Positions 20,664 through 32,373 of a stretch of DNA of 64,000 bases are shown one piece after another; position 1 is the first letter of the stretch; every line of letters begins with the position of its first letter. This stretch comes from Ensifer adhaerens (GTDB taxonomy: Bacteria; Pseudomonadota; Alphaproteobacteria; Rhizobiales; Rhizobiaceae). Made by a program: the position numbers and the translations under genes. Under the pieces are notes generated by a model. That model had not been told where the DNA came from and did not search any database. It saw only the letters and a program-made list of their open reading frames with translations. The DNA lies in assembly GCF_013283195.1 (NCBI RefSeq), contig NZ_JABEKT010000001.1:1832509-1896508 (forward strand), given 5' to 3'.

Positions 20664-20697
20664 CAGAGGCCATCATAACATGGAACGTGTTCGCGCG

Positions 20698-20723
20698 AAA
20701 AAGCCCGGCTTGAGGACGGGCTT
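20698..20723 (-). terminator. Intrinsic terminator after the acyltransferase
   Basis: On the minus strand AAGCCCG and CGGGCTT pair around a 9-nt loop and run into TTTTT. It separates the P450-acyltransferase unit from the downstream heat-shock promoter. Confidence 0.8.
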
Positions 20724-20740
20724 GCCAGGTTCCGATCGGA

Positions 20741-21748
20741 TCACTCGGGTCGAAGGCTATTGTCGAGAAAGTACCACTGGTCGAGATTGGCCCGGATAAT
20801 CGGTTCGATCGCGTTGTTCAACATCAGGATGTCATCCAGCTGCCGGGCGCCGGGGCGGTCCTCGGGCGGAAGCTTTATCGGGGGCAGTGCCCGGCATTCG
20901 AAGCGGAAGCCGTCGGCGCGCAGGTTGTACCACGGGCAGATGGTGGCGCCGGTCATGCGGGCGAGGCGGATGGCAATGGCGAGGTTGCCTTCGAGATGTG
21001 GCTTGCGGTCGAAGAACGGACCACGGATCAAGCCGCCAAAACCTTCGTCGCAGAAGGTGCTGACGACGCCGCCGCTCTTCAGGATCTTGATCGCAGGGCG
21101 AATGCCTTCGGCGCCGGGCGGCAGGAACCGCAAACCCGCCTTGCTGCGAACGCGCTCGGCGATCCAGGCCTTGGCCCGGCCCTTGGGCGGGAGGTAGAAG
21201 GCATAGGGGTGGACGTTGATCCTCTGAAGAACGGTTGGCCCAACTTCCCAGTTGCCGAGATGCATGCCGACGATGATGACCGGGCCGGCCTTGACGGCAT
21301 CATCGATGATTTCGAGACCGTGGAATATCAGCCGATCGCGATTGTTCTGCAACCGGTTCACCACGGAGAACTCGGTCATCAGCCGGCCCTGCGCTCGGCA
21401 GTTTTCGCGAAACAGTTCCTGCTGCTCGGTCTCGTTGAGGTCCGGCCGCAATGCGCGGATGGTTTCCTGCGCGCGGCGCGACGCCACCTTGTGGAAGCGC
21501 GGCATGGCAAACAAACCGAGCGCTGCACCCAGCTTGGAACAGGCATCCATCGGGAGGAGCTTCATGCCGAAATGCCCGCTGAGGTGCGCGAGGTTCCAGA
21601 GATTATCGGTTACCCAGTAGCGCCAGAAGGCACGCAAGCCCTCCCGGCCGGAAAGCGCATCCGCAAGGGAGGGGCGCTCTTGGCTGGCGAATGTCCATGC
21701 CTTGCGCTTGGCAATTCTTTCGGCCCGTTGCGGTTCTTCAATGGTCAT
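20741..21748 (-). CDS. Lysophospholipid/lipid A-type acyltransferase (LpxL-like)
   Basis: The 335-residue protein belongs to the HtrB/LpxL lauroyl acyltransferase superfamily. The catalytic H-x4-E is H163-LGNW-E168 in GMHLGNWEVG, with the downstream YLPPKGRAK and DEGFGGLIRGPFF segments. Such enzymes transfer acyl groups to lipid A precursors or related glycolipids at the inner membrane. Its start lies inside the last codons of the cytochrome P450 gene (11-bp overlap), so the two are translationally coupled. The acyl acceptor is unknown; a lipid modification shared with the P450 is plausible. An intrinsic terminator follows. Confidence 0.85.
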   Translation of the reverse strand: MTIEEPQRAERIAKRKAWTFASQERPSLADALSGREGLRAFWRYWVTDNLWNLAHLSGHFGMKLLPMDACSKLGAALGLFAMPRFHKVASRRAQETIRALRPDLNETEQQELFRENCRAQGRLMTEFSVVNRLQNNRDRLIFHGLEIIDDAVKAGPVIIVGMHLGNWEVGPTVLQRINVHPYAFYLPPKGRAKAWIAERVRSKAGLRFLPPGAEGIRPAIKILKSGGVVSTFCDEGFGGLIRGPFFDRKPHLEGNLAIAIRLARMTGATICPWYNLRADGFRFECRALPPIKLPPEDRPGARQLDDILMLNNAIEPIIRANLDQWYFLDNSLRPE

Positions 21749-23168
21749 GGGATGGCCTCTGCCGTCGATGGAGGGTGACCGGAAGCCCGCCCTTCGGTCG
21801 CAGCGTCAGGCGGCAGATGGGCTCCACCTTGTGGCCGTCGACGACCGCTACCCGAAACTGCTGCGCGATGATCGCCAGGCACAGAATTGCTTCCGTGAGC
21901 CCGAAATGCAAGCCGGGGCAGACGCGCGGCCCACTGGCAAATGGAATGAAACTATAGGGCGTTGGGCGACGCCCTCCCATGAACCGGTCAGGGCGGAAAT
22001 GATGCGGGTCCTCGAACAGGCTTTCCGTCCGGTGGAGAAGCCAAGGCACGATCAGCACGAGCGAGCCGCGTTCCGCGGCGATATCGCCGATCATTTCTGC
22101 CTGACGGGTTTGTCTCGCCAGAATGGGAACAGGCGGGTAAAGGCGAAGCGTCTCCTCGATGATGGCCTTGCACAATTCGAGCTGCGGCACGTCGTCGATC
22201 GTCGGCACCCGATCGCCGCAGACGCGGCCAATCTCGTCATGGAGCGCCTTTTCGACCCATTTGGCGCGGGACAGGAGGTACCAGGCCCAGGTGAGCGTGG
22301 CGGCCGTCGTCTCATGACCCGCCATGAAAATCGTCGCCGCTTCGTTGCGCAGGGCAACCAGGTCGAGCTTGAGTTCAGGATTTCGCTGCTGGCGACGGAT
22401 CAACAGCTCAACCATGGAGTTGTGGTCGCCGCGGCCTTCGAGGTGATCCTCGACCACCTTGTCGATGATACGGTGGATACGCTTGACCGAGCGGCGAAGC
22501 GTCGGTGTTCGCAAGATCGGGAGCCCATCGTCGAAGCCGAGGAAGTAGCCGAGATTGATCGAATCGACCAGCGACTGGTAGCTGGTGAAGCTGTCGGTGA
22601 CTGCCGCCGCGCTGTCGTCCCCGAGCTGGTTTCCAAAGACGCTGCGCGCAATGATCTCCGCGGTCAGGCCAGCCATTTCGTGCAGGGCGTTGACCTGCGC
22701 ACCGTCCGGCATCCCGTTCCAGCGCGCGACCAGTTCGCTGGTCGTGCGCTCCATGACCGGACCGAAGGCAGGCACCCTTTTGGCATGGACGATGTCGGCG
22801 ACCAGGGGACGCCGCTGTTTCCAGATGTCGCCGTCCGAGATGAAAAGGCCGTCGCCCAGGAGGAATTCGAGTGCGCGGCGCATCTGCGGGCTCTTGCGCT
22901 CGAAATTCTCGTGACGTTTGACGACAACCTGGCGGATGAGGTCGGGCGAGTTGACCAGAATGACCTGCCGCCCGATCAGCCGGATCTGGGAAACCTTCTC
23001 CGTAAAGTCGTTGTTCCGCCAGATCGACAGAAAATCCGTTCGTGCCTGAAGCAGAAGCCGCAGGGGCTTGCCCGGTGGTCCCGAATAATAGTCGGCGCGC
23101 GCAGGCTCAAATCTCTCTTCCGACAGCTCTTCTCTGAATTTTACCGATTGATGGAACCATCCAGCCAT
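21738..23168 (-). CDS. Cytochrome P450
   Basis: The 476-residue soluble P450 has the I-helix oxygen-binding motif AGHETTAATLTW, the K-helix ETLRLYPPVP and the haem-binding loop FASGPRVCPGLHFG with Cys417. The N-terminus has no clear membrane anchor. The sequence resembles bacterial CYP groups acting on fatty acids or related lipids, but a subfamily cannot be assigned. It overlaps the acyltransferase start by 11 bp, suggesting both act on a common lipid. No ferredoxin or reductase gene is adjacent, so electrons must come from elsewhere. Confidence 0.94.
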   Translation of the reverse strand: MAGWFHQSVKFREELSEERFEPARADYYSGPPGKPLRLLLQARTDFLSIWRNNDFTEKVSQIRLIGRQVILVNSPDLIRQVVVKRHENFERKSPQMRRALEFLLGDGLFISDGDIWKQRRPLVADIVHAKRVPAFGPVMERTTSELVARWNGMPDGAQVNALHEMAGLTAEIIARSVFGNQLGDDSAAAVTDSFTSYQSLVDSINLGYFLGFDDGLPILRTPTLRRSVKRIHRIIDKVVEDHLEGRGDHNSMVELLIRRQQRNPELKLDLVALRNEAATIFMAGHETTAATLTWAWYLLSRAKWVEKALHDEIGRVCGDRVPTIDDVPQLELCKAIIEETLRLYPPVPILARQTRQAEMIGDIAAERGSLVLIVPWLLHRTESLFEDPHHFRPDRFMGGRRPTPYSFIPFASGPRVCPGLHFGLTEAILCLAIIAQQFRVAVVDGHKVEPICRLTLRPKGGLPVTLHRRQRPSHDH

Positions 23169-23777
23169 TGACGCCCGATCTGTCGAAAAGAAACGAATAA
23201 ATGCACTTGCGTTTCGGCGTTCAGAACAATGTTCGCGAGAGTGTGGCTCTCGATATTTGTCTTCTGTTCTCTAACTTGCGCCTGTTCTACAAAACGACAG
23301 TTTTCACGGTTGCCGGATCTGAATTGTTCTTCATCCGGGATTACAGCATGGTCGAAAAATGCGCGCAGTACGGAATGGTCAGGCAAAACGCCGTTGACGT
23401 TTCATACGAATGGGGCATGCGAGAAAAAGCTGCGGTCCTTCGAAGCAGATCAGGGGATAATACTGGCGGTGCAGTCTTCGAGGCGCAAGGCGGCGCAAGT
23501 AAAACAGGCCGTCGAAACAAGGGTTTTCAACCGAAAACGGCCACTCGACAAGAATATGACACGGCTGCGAGGAGGCAATCCGAAACGCGATTGGCTGCTC
23601 GGCCCGAATGAGACTGGTGCTTGGGTATCGTGGCCGTCGAACGCCGTATCTGCGGCCCTTGTTTCATGCGTGCCGTGAAGCCGGGCTGTGTGCTGGATAC
23701 GGAAACGCCGGCGACTTCGACGACCGATAGGTCATGCGAAGTCGCCGGCGCTGATTTTCAGGCCGGAGCTTTACCGA
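23169..23777. other. 609-bp intergenic region upstream of the P450 gene
   Basis: No convincing gene is seen here. A 136-codon plus-strand ORF (23201-23611) lacks a good ribosome-binding site and its product looks random. The part nearest the P450 gene contains a CGAGAG/CTCTCG hairpin (23236-23252) and the palindrome GAACAATGTTC (23224-23234), which could be operator material for P450. The left half of the region is A+T-richer than the surrounding genes. Confidence 0.55.
23701..23750 (-). terminator. Long hairpin terminator after the secreted protein gene
   Basis: CGCCGGCGACTTCG (23706-23719) and CGAAGTCGCCGGCG (23737-23750) are perfect 14-bp arms around a 17-nt loop. A short GTTTCC follows on the minus strand, so the U-tract is weak but the stem is very strong. 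Confidence 0.75.
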
Positions 23778-24971
23778 TCAATCGTTTGCCGTCACCTTGA
23801 CGCCGAGGACCGAAGGGATCGTGTTCGGTGCGCCCATTGCTGCGCCCATGATCATCGGGAACGGAACCGGCTTTTCTGGAGCAGCGCTGATCGTGAGGCT
23901 CTTCGGGCCGTCGAGGTAGGTATTGACTGCGGACGATACCTGGTTCTGCAGTTCCGGCACGTTGAGCTGTGCCATCATCAACGGAACGAGGCCCTTCAGC
24001 GATTGCGCCAGCTGATCGCCCGTCACACCCTGCTGCGAACCCGCGTAGTCGAGTGCCTTCTTGGTGATCGAGGCGTCGTCGAAGCGGATTTCGGCGCTGT
24101 TGAAGGTCAGCTGCTGCATCAGCCCCATCATGGCGAGACCCATCGCCTGATTGGCCTCTTCCTTGTTGGGGTTCGCTTCGGCGGACTTCATGGCTTCCTG
24201 AAGCGACTTCATGAAGGCAAGTGTGTAGCCCGAGATGTCGACAGCGAGGTTCAGCCGGCCGACATTCTTGAAGTCGAAGGCGTATTCCTCGAGCGCGACG
24301 TTGCCGCTTTCGACTTCCCAGCTGCCCTTCATCGTCACCGCGCCGTCCAGCTTGGTCAGGCCAAGCTTTTCGATGGCCTCCTTGGTCTTGGGGTCTTCGA
24401 TTTGCGAAAGGTCTGCCTTGAGGCCGGCAGCGGTTGCATCGAAGTCAAAGCCGGCATCGTTTTCCTGGCGGGCGAGGTTTGCTTCACTGCTTTCCAGCGA
24501 AAAGACTTCCTTGCCCTTGGCGCTGACAGTGATCGGGCCGGTGCTCGCGCTTTCGTAAAGCAGGATATCGTCGAGCGTGCCGCCTGCCGGGTTGGCCGGA
24601 ATGGACAGGCCCGAAACGAGAATGTCCTTGACGGCGAGGCTGCCCTCATCCTGTGCGACGTTGACGTCAGGGAAGGAAACGGTCTCGGCATAGTAGCCGC
24701 CGCCTTCGGTTTCCTCGACGCCTTCGAAGGTGATGTCACCGATCTTCAACGCGTCGCCGGGCTGGCCCGCGAGCTTGATCTGGACGCCCGAGGCCGTCAC
24801 CGTGTCGCCGCTGACTTCGGCCTTGTCGAAGGTGAGTGTGGTGCCGTTCGAACTCATCGCCGCATCGAGCTTCTTCATCAGGTCCGCGCCGTCCAGCGCA
24901 AAGGCCGGGCCGGTGAGGGTCAGGAGTGCGGCGCTGGCCATCATCAGGCGGATCTTGCGCGTATGCATCAT
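23778..24971 (-). CDS. Secreted conserved hypothetical protein (DUF945-like at most)
   Basis: The 397-residue protein has a signal peptide (RKIRLMMASAALLTLTGPAFA) and a beta-rich body with repeated short strands such as GDTVTASGVQIKLAG and GSWEVESGNVALEEYAF. It is probably periplasmic. The pattern recalls DUF945/AsmA-like repeat proteins, but I cannot assign a family firmly. The ATG at 24971 is supported by GGA 9 nt upstream; a longer reading to 25061 adds residues without signal-peptide character. It appears monocistronic with a strong hairpin downstream. Confidence 0.8.
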   Translation of the reverse strand: MMHTRKIRLMMASAALLTLTGPAFALDGADLMKKLDAAMSSNGTTLTFDKAEVSGDTVTASGVQIKLAGQPGDALKIGDITFEGVEETEGGGYYAETVSFPDVNVAQDEGSLAVKDILVSGLSIPANPAGGTLDDILLYESASTGPITVSAKGKEVFSLESSEANLARQENDAGFDFDATAAGLKADLSQIEDPKTKEAIEKLGLTKLDGAVTMKGSWEVESGNVALEEYAFDFKNVGRLNLAVDISGYTLAFMKSLQEAMKSAEANPNKEEANQAMGLAMMGLMQQLTFNSAEIRFDDASITKKALDYAGSQQGVTGDQLAQSLKGLVPLMMAQLNVPELQNQVSSAVNTYLDGPKSLTISAAPEKPVPFPMIMGAAMGAPNTIPSVLGVKVTAND

Positions 24972-25255
24972 TGTGGAGTTCCTTCGTGAAAATATCTGAT
25001 TGTTTAGCTGTGTCGAGGATGCGGCATCGCTAGTCTGGTTCATGTCGGCAAGCTGCGTCAACTGAGGCAGATAGCCTTATCGGCCGGCGAAATATGCCAT
25101 GCCTGAGGCCCGTCCTCCCGTCAGTTCGCGTCCCGCAATGTCCCCCTCGCAAATCATCCAAATCAACAGCAGCCGAACCTAATACGAAACAGGGCGAAAT
25201 TATATTCGCTCGATGAAATCACGCGCGCTTCCTCGCCCGGATGCTTTCCAGGACG
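24972..25255. other. Intergenic region between the secreted protein gene and the parC region
   Basis: This gene-free stretch contains an A+T-rich core (25196-25211, GCGAAATTATATTCGC) that offers a TATAAT-like -10 on the minus strand and TATATT on the plus strand. No firm -35 partners or other structures were found. Confidence 0.4.
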
Positions 25256-27700
<2,445 letters not shown>

Positions 27701-27845
27701 TCCATCGCTGCCTGCGCGGCTTCGCTGCGCGGGCAGGTCTCGTCGACTTCGTAAGCAATCTGAAATTTAGAGGAATGCCCCGTTTTCGGCGCTTGAAAGC
27801 AACGTGCGGTCGTGGATCAATACCCATCCCAACAGGATGAAGACC

Positions 27846-28175
27846 ATGCCGAATTCCGCTGCCCTCGACGATATTCTCCTCGCCCTGGCAAATCCGATTC
27901 GCCGTCGCATCTTCGAACTATTGCTCGGGGGGGAAACTCGGGTTGTCGAGGTTGCGGCCGCCGTTGCCGTGACGCCTGATGCGCTTGAGCAGCATCTGCG
28001 CATCCTGGAGGAGGCCTGCCTGGTTTCGCGGCTGCCTGCCGGCGGCGGGGAGGCCGTGTGCGGCAATCCCGCGCCTCTGGACATCGCTGCGGCGTGGATC
28101 GAGATGAACCGCGAACTCTGGTCAATGCACATCCATGCGCCGAAATCCCTGGAGGCCGGCGTGACGCCAACCTGA
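27846..28175 (+). CDS. ArsR-type winged-helix regulator
   Basis: The 109-residue protein begins MPNSAALDDILLALANPIRRRIFELL, the typical ArsR/HTH_20 opening, with a recognition region VTPDALEQHLRILEEACLVSR. No metal-binding ELCVCDL motif is seen, so it is probably not an arsenic or metal sensor. The single cysteines are not in CxC form. The start at 27846 has AGGA 8 nt upstream; in-frame ATGs at 27804 and 27837 are less well placed. The target is unknown; the adjacent DMT transporter points toward it and is separated by 46 bp. Confidence 0.78.
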   Translation: MPNSAALDDILLALANPIRRRIFELLLGGETRVVEVAAAVAVTPDALEQHLRILEEACLVSRLPAGGGEAVCGNPAPLDIAAAWIEMNRELWSMHIHAPKSLEAGVTPT

Positions 28176-28221
28176 CGACCTCAGTTGTCCAATACCAGCG
28201 CTGCCTCGATGTGTCGGCTGT

Positions 28222-29118
28222 CTATTCCGGGCAGGGCTGTGCCGCGCGGGCCGCCCGGCTGCGCATCTGCCAAAGTGAATGACCGATGAGCGCAAAGATC
28301 AGGATCGCGCCGCCCGCAAGCGTTTGCGCCGTCGGGCTTTCCGCAAAGACCAGCCAGACCCAGATTGGCGCCAGGATGGTCTCGAGCAGATAGAACATGC
28401 CCACTTCCGGTGCAGACAGGAACCGCGGGCCCGTGGCCAGGCAGAAGAACGCCAGCGGGATCATCACCAAACCGTTGAAGAAGATGTATTGCGGAGCTGC
28501 GATCGCAAAACCACCGGCAGGTAGCATCAGAAGTGCCACGGCGGCTGGAAAGATGGCAGTCACCAGCGGAACCAAAGCCATGTCGCGGCCGCTTGCCCGG
28601 CTGATGGTGATGGCGCTGGCCAAGAGGAAGGCGGAACTTGCCGCCATCGCATCGCCGAAGAGATGACCGCTCTCAAGTCCGTCCTGCACGATCAGCCCGA
28701 CGCCGAGCACCATCGCTCCCATTGTCACAAGTGTTGCGTTGGAGGGGCGCTCCTTCAGAAATATCCAGGAGAGCAGGGCCGCAAACATCGATGTAAACGC
28801 AAGGATGAAGACCACGTTCGCCGTCGACGTATTGAAGACGGCGAGCAGGAACGTGCACGAGTTGATGCCGTAAAAGAGGCCGACAATCAGTCCGGCCTTG
28901 CCCGGCATGAGCGAGATCTTGCGACCAAGTACCTTGTTGATCACGAACCATGCCAGGAGCCCGATCACGAAAGTCGAAAGACTGCGCACGGCGAGCAGCG
29001 ACCAGACTTCGCCACCGGCGGATCGGATGAGCGGAATGTCGAAGGAGAGAGCAAGGCCGCCAAGGCCGGTGATGGCAAGTCCGCGCCGGTGCAGCGCGGC
29101 ATCAGAGGAAGGGCTCAA
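28222..29118 (-). CDS. EamA/DMT superfamily transporter
   Basis: The 298-residue protein has about ten hydrophobic segments arranged as two EamA repeats (first repeat around residues 15-145, second around 155-285). Drug/metabolite transporters of this type export amino acids, metabolites or drugs; the substrate cannot be read from sequence. Its start lies 3 bp after the bpt stop, so the two genes form an operon transcribed leftward. Confidence 0.87.
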   Translation of the reverse strand: MSPSSDAALHRRGLAITGLGGLALSFDIPLIRSAGGEVWSLLAVRSLSTFVIGLLAWFVINKVLGRKISLMPGKAGLIVGLFYGINSCTFLLAVFNTSTANVVFILAFTSMFAALLSWIFLKERPSNATLVTMGAMVLGVGLIVQDGLESGHLFGDAMAASSAFLLASAITISRASGRDMALVPLVTAIFPAAVALLMLPAGGFAIAAPQYIFFNGLVMIPLAFFCLATGPRFLSAPEVGMFYLLETILAPIWVWLVFAESPTAQTLAGGAILIFALIGHSLWQMRSRAARAAQPCPE

Positions 29119-29121
29119 TTT

Positions 29122-29910
29122 TCAATCCGTTTCGGTGGGGGGCGTTTCTGAAGCAGGCTCAGGACCATCGTAACGCTCCCAGCCACGCGGCATAAGGTGC
29201 TCCTGTGGCAAAAATTTCGTCTTGTACCCCATCTTGCGCGACCCCTTGACCCAATAGCCGAGATAAACGTGTGGGAGGCCCCGTTCCTTGGCGCGGCGGA
29301 TGTGGTCGAGAATCATGAAGGTGCCGAGCGAGCGGTCTTCGTAGGCCGGGTCGAAGAAGGAGTAGACCATCGAAAGCCCGTCACCCATCCGGTCGGTCAG
29401 CGCGGTTGCGATCAACGGCCCGCGAGCCCTCTCGCTGATACCGTCGCCTTCGACCCTTAGGCGATATTCGATGATCTTGGTGTGCACATGAGTGTCCTCG
29501 ACCATCATCGCATAGTCGAGAACCGACATGTCGGACATGCCGCCTTTCTGATGCCGTTGGTCGAGATAGCGGCGGAAGAGATTGTATTGCTCGCTCGATG
29601 GTTCGGCCGGATACTCCGACGAAATCACATCGCTGTTGGCGGCGAGCACGCGGCGCATCGATCGGGTGGGCGAGAATTCGTTCGCAAGGATGCGAACGGA
29701 AACGCAGGCGCGACAGGTTTCGCACGCCGGCCGATACGCAATGTTCTGCGAGCGACGGAAGCCACCCTGGGTCAGGAGGTCGTTGAGCTCCGGTGCGCGC
29801 TCCCCCACCATGTGGGTAAACACCTTTCGCTCCATCTCGTTCGGCAGATAAGGGCAGGCTGCCGGCGCAGTGAGATAAAATTGCGGAGACGGTGTGGTCT
29901 GTGTGTTCAT
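29122..29910 (-). CDS. bpt: Aspartate/glutamate leucyltransferase (N-end rule)
   Basis: The 262-residue protein matches the bacterial Bpt/Ate1 family, with the N-terminal cysteine cluster [13 protein letters not shown] and C-terminal [18 protein letters not shown]. It transfers leucine from Leu-tRNA to proteins beginning with Asp or Glu, marking them for ClpS-ClpAP degradation. The gene lies downstream of hemB and the RDD gene, a conserved order in rhizobia, and overlaps functionally with nothing else here. The DMT transporter follows after 3 bp. Confidence 0.93.
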   Translation of the reverse strand: MNTQTTPSPQFYLTAPAACPYLPNEMERKVFTHMVGERAPELNDLLTQGGFRRSQNIAYRPACETCRACVSVRILANEFSPTRSMRRVLAANSDVISSEYPAEPSSEQYNLFRRYLDQRHQKGGMSDMSVLDYAMMVEDTHVHTKIIEYRLRVEGDGISERARGPLIATALTDRMGDGLSMVYSFFDPAYEDRSLGTFMILDHIRRAKERGLPHVYLGYWVKGSRKMGYKTKFLPQEHLMPRGWERYDGPEPASETPPTETD

Positions 29911-30044
29911 CGAGTGCGACGGTCACTCTTGGCGCGGTTGTTCATGACAGTAGCATGGCGGAAGAATGAAAAACGTCAACTCACACGTTTGGGGCGGTTG
30001 CCCCTGGCGCGCGGATTGTTCGTCGTCGATTGTTTCGGCGGGGA

Positions 30045-30509
30045 TCAGTAGCTGTCGCGACGGACCGTCACGGTGCCGATCAAGAGATCGTGCAGCAGAC
30101 GGCTGCGATCCGTGAACAGCCCGATCAGCAGAATGAGGGGCGTCAGCAGCGCGTTGGCGATCCAGAAAATGACGAGATGCACGATCGCCGTCAGGAAATC
30201 CATCGGGCGCCCGTCCGTGCGCGCAATCGCCAGTCCCATCATCCGCATGCCGGGCGATGCCTGCTCACGGCCGCCGACCGTCACGCCGAAATAGAGCATC
30301 GCCACCAGTGCAAAGAGCACGGGATAGAGCAGGAAGCCGAGGCCGAGCGTCAGAATGCCGAGGAAGAACACCACCACGGCGGCCGGGATCCACAACAGCG
30401 CGATGATGACATAATCGAGAATGAAGGCGAACACCCGCCGCGACAGCACACCCTGGTAGGCACGCCAGTCATTGCTCGGCAGCCGCAGTTCATCGTTGTG
30501 CATCGTCAT
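30045..30509 (-). CDS. RDD family membrane protein
   Basis: The 154-residue protein contains an RDD domain with three hydrophobic segments (VFAFILDYVIIALLWIPAAVV, a middle LGFLLYPVLFALVAMLYFG, and a C-terminal LVIFWIANALLTPLILLIGL). Conserved Arg/Asp residues occur in the first segment region (RRVFAFILD). The function of this family is poorly defined; some members affect ion homeostasis. It lies 98 bp downstream of hemB. Confidence 0.88.
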   Translation of the reverse strand: MTMHNDELRLPSNDWRAYQGVLSRRVFAFILDYVIIALLWIPAAVVVFFLGILTLGLGFLLYPVLFALVAMLYFGVTVGGREQASPGMRMMGLAIARTDGRPMDFLTAIVHLVIFWIANALLTPLILLIGLFTDRSRLLHDLLIGTVTVRRDSY

Positions 30510-30607
30510 CTCTCGTGGCCTCGCATGGTTTCAAGCTGGATATGGGTTAGCATTGCCGGCAAAACAAGGATTGCCCACCACGGTCCGCCTGTCGTTTGCA
30601 AGGCGTG

Positions 30608-31624
30608 TTACCGCCCCTTGGCCAGGATCCTGGCGACTTCAACGGCGAAATAGCTGAGGATGCCGTCGCAGCCGGCCCGCTTGAAGGCGAGCAGCGTCTC
30701 GAGCATCACCTTGTCGCCGTCGATCCAGCCGTTGGCGGCAGCGGCCTTGATCTGAGAGTACTCTCCCGAAACCTGATAGGCGAAGACCGGAAGGCCGAAA
30801 GCTTCCTTCATGCGCCAGCAGATATCAAGGTAGGGAAGGCCGGGCTTGACCATCAGCATGTCGGCGCCTTCCTCGACGTCGAGTGCGGCGTCGCGGATCG
30901 CCTCGGTGCCGTTGGCCGGGTCGATGTAATAGGTCTTCTTGTCGCCTTTGAGCAGGCCACCGGTGCCGATCGCCTCGCGATATGGCCCATAGAAGCCGGA
31001 AGCGAATTTCGTCGCGTAGGCCATGATGCCAACATTCTGGTGGCCCGCGGCGTCCAGCGCCTGACGGATCGCGCCGATGCGGCCATCCATCATGTCCGAG
31101 GGGGCGATGATATCGGAACCGGCGTCGGCCTGGGCGACGGCTGCCCTGGCGATCATCTCGACCGTCTCGTCGTTGACGATTTCGCCGTTGCGCAGGATGC
31201 CGTCATGGCCGTGGCTGGTGAAGGGATCGAGAGCCACGTCGGTGATGACGCCGATCTCGGGCACGGCCTTCTTGAAGGCGCGCGTTGCCTGGTTGATGAG
31301 ATTGTCGGCGGCAAGGCTGTTGGAGCCGGTCTCGTCGCGCAGCGACAGATCGATGTTGGGAAAGGTGGCGATTGCCGGGATGCCGAGATCGGCGGCTTCC
31401 TTCACCGCTTCGACAGCCTTGTCGATGCTCATGCGGTTGACGCCCGGCATGGCATCGATCGGTTGGACGATGTTCTCGCCCGGCACGATGAAGATCGGCC
31501 AGATCAGGTCGTCGACCGTCAGGCGGTTCTCCTGCACAAGCCGGCGCGTCCAGTCGGCCTTGCGGTTGCGGCGCATGCGGCGGTGGCCCGTGATCCTGTC
31601 CACAAGATTCGTCCTGTCGTTCAT
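30608..31624 (-). CDS. hemB: Delta-aminolevulinic acid dehydratase (porphobilinogen synthase)
   Basis: The 338-residue cytosolic enzyme condenses two 5-aminolevulinate molecules to porphobilinogen in haem synthesis. The Schiff-base lysine is in MVKPGLPYLDI, with the second active-site lysine in ATKFASGFYGP. The metal loop reads VALDPFTSHGHDG: the zinc-binding cysteines of the Zn-type are replaced by Ala and Asp, as in Mg2+-dependent rhizobial enzymes. The gene heads the leftward group hemB, RDD, bpt, DMT transporter. Confidence 0.96.
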   Translation of the reverse strand: MNDRTNLVDRITGHRRMRRNRKADWTRRLVQENRLTVDDLIWPIFIVPGENIVQPIDAMPGVNRMSIDKAVEAVKEAADLGIPAIATFPNIDLSLRDETGSNSLAADNLINQATRAFKKAVPEIGVITDVALDPFTSHGHDGILRNGEIVNDETVEMIARAAVAQADAGSDIIAPSDMMDGRIGAIRQALDAAGHQNVGIMAYATKFASGFYGPYREAIGTGGLLKGDKKTYYIDPANGTEAIRDAALDVEEGADMLMVKPGLPYLDICWRMKEAFGLPVFAYQVSGEYSQIKAAAANGWIDGDKVMLETLLAFKRAGCDGILSYFAVEVARILAKGR

Positions 31625-31805
31625 CGCGCCGCGCCTTTCCCTGAAAACTGTGAGCTGGGATGCGCTTTATCATGTGGGGGCCGCGCTTGGGAACGGTGCC
31701 GCCGACAACGGGCCTGCGGCATTTCTTCCTTTTGCTGGACCGCGGCGGGGGAGGGGGCTTCCTTCGTGCTGGCGGATGGCGCCGACCCGCCCTATCTTGC
31801 CGCCC

Positions 31806-32243
31806 ATGCTTCATGATTCTGCCCATGTTCCGAAACCATCGCTGACCGAGATCCTTTTCGGTCTGTTCCTGCGGCTGGTATCGGCGTCGTGCTTCTGGTT
31901 CGCGCTGAACTATTGGGCAATGCTGATCGGCTTTTCCCATGGCGGTGCCGGCCGCTTCGATCTCCTGACGCCGGAATGGCGGGCAGCGGCAACCGCGCTT
32001 GCCGTCGTCTACCCGGTTGCAGCCCTTGGGCTGTGGCTGCTGGTCTCTTGGGGGCCTGTTGTATGGGTGGTGGCGGCAGCGATCGAAATCGCGATGTACG
32101 AGTTCTATCCCGTCAGTTTCGGCCACCGTCCGATGCTGGTTGTCTTGCACGTCGCGGTCGCCGTCACATTCATCCTTTTCAGGGCAGCACTCTTCTATCA
32201 GCGCTTCCGGCAGGCAAGACAGGTAAGGGTTGATTCACCCTGA
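31806..32243 (+). CDS. Small four-helix membrane protein (DUF6163-like)
   Basis: The 145-residue protein has about four hydrophobic segments (residues 17-45, 60-85, 88-105 and 112-135) and begins MLHDSAHVPKPSLTEILFG. I recognise it only as the rhizobial hypothetical that sits between hemB and ldtR, probably DUF6163. It is divergent from hemB and 130 bp upstream of ldtR on the same strand. The start at 31806 fits the membrane topology; function is unknown. Confidence 0.75.
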   Translation: MLHDSAHVPKPSLTEILFGLFLRLVSASCFWFALNYWAMLIGFSHGGAGRFDLLTPEWRAAATALAVVYPVAALGLWLLVSWGPVVWVVAAAIEIAMYEFYPVSFGHRPMLVVLHVAVAVTFILFRAALFYQRFRQARQVRVDSP

Positions 32244-32373
32244 GACAGGGTCGCCGATTGGTAAGCTCATGTTAAGGCTGCGGTTTAAGTAGAATTTTAG
32301 ACGTATTCGTTAGGTTCTCACTCAAGGCGGGAAGACAAACAGACACCGCCAAACAAAACAGTGAGGCAGTCAA

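Noticed and set aside
23224-23234. LexA box near the P450 promoter
   Set aside because: The GTTC tetramers are spaced by 8 bp, not 7, so the SOS consensus is not met.
23201-23611. 136-codon ORF upstream of P450
   Set aside because: No ribosome-binding site, erratic composition and no recognisable pattern; treated as spacer.
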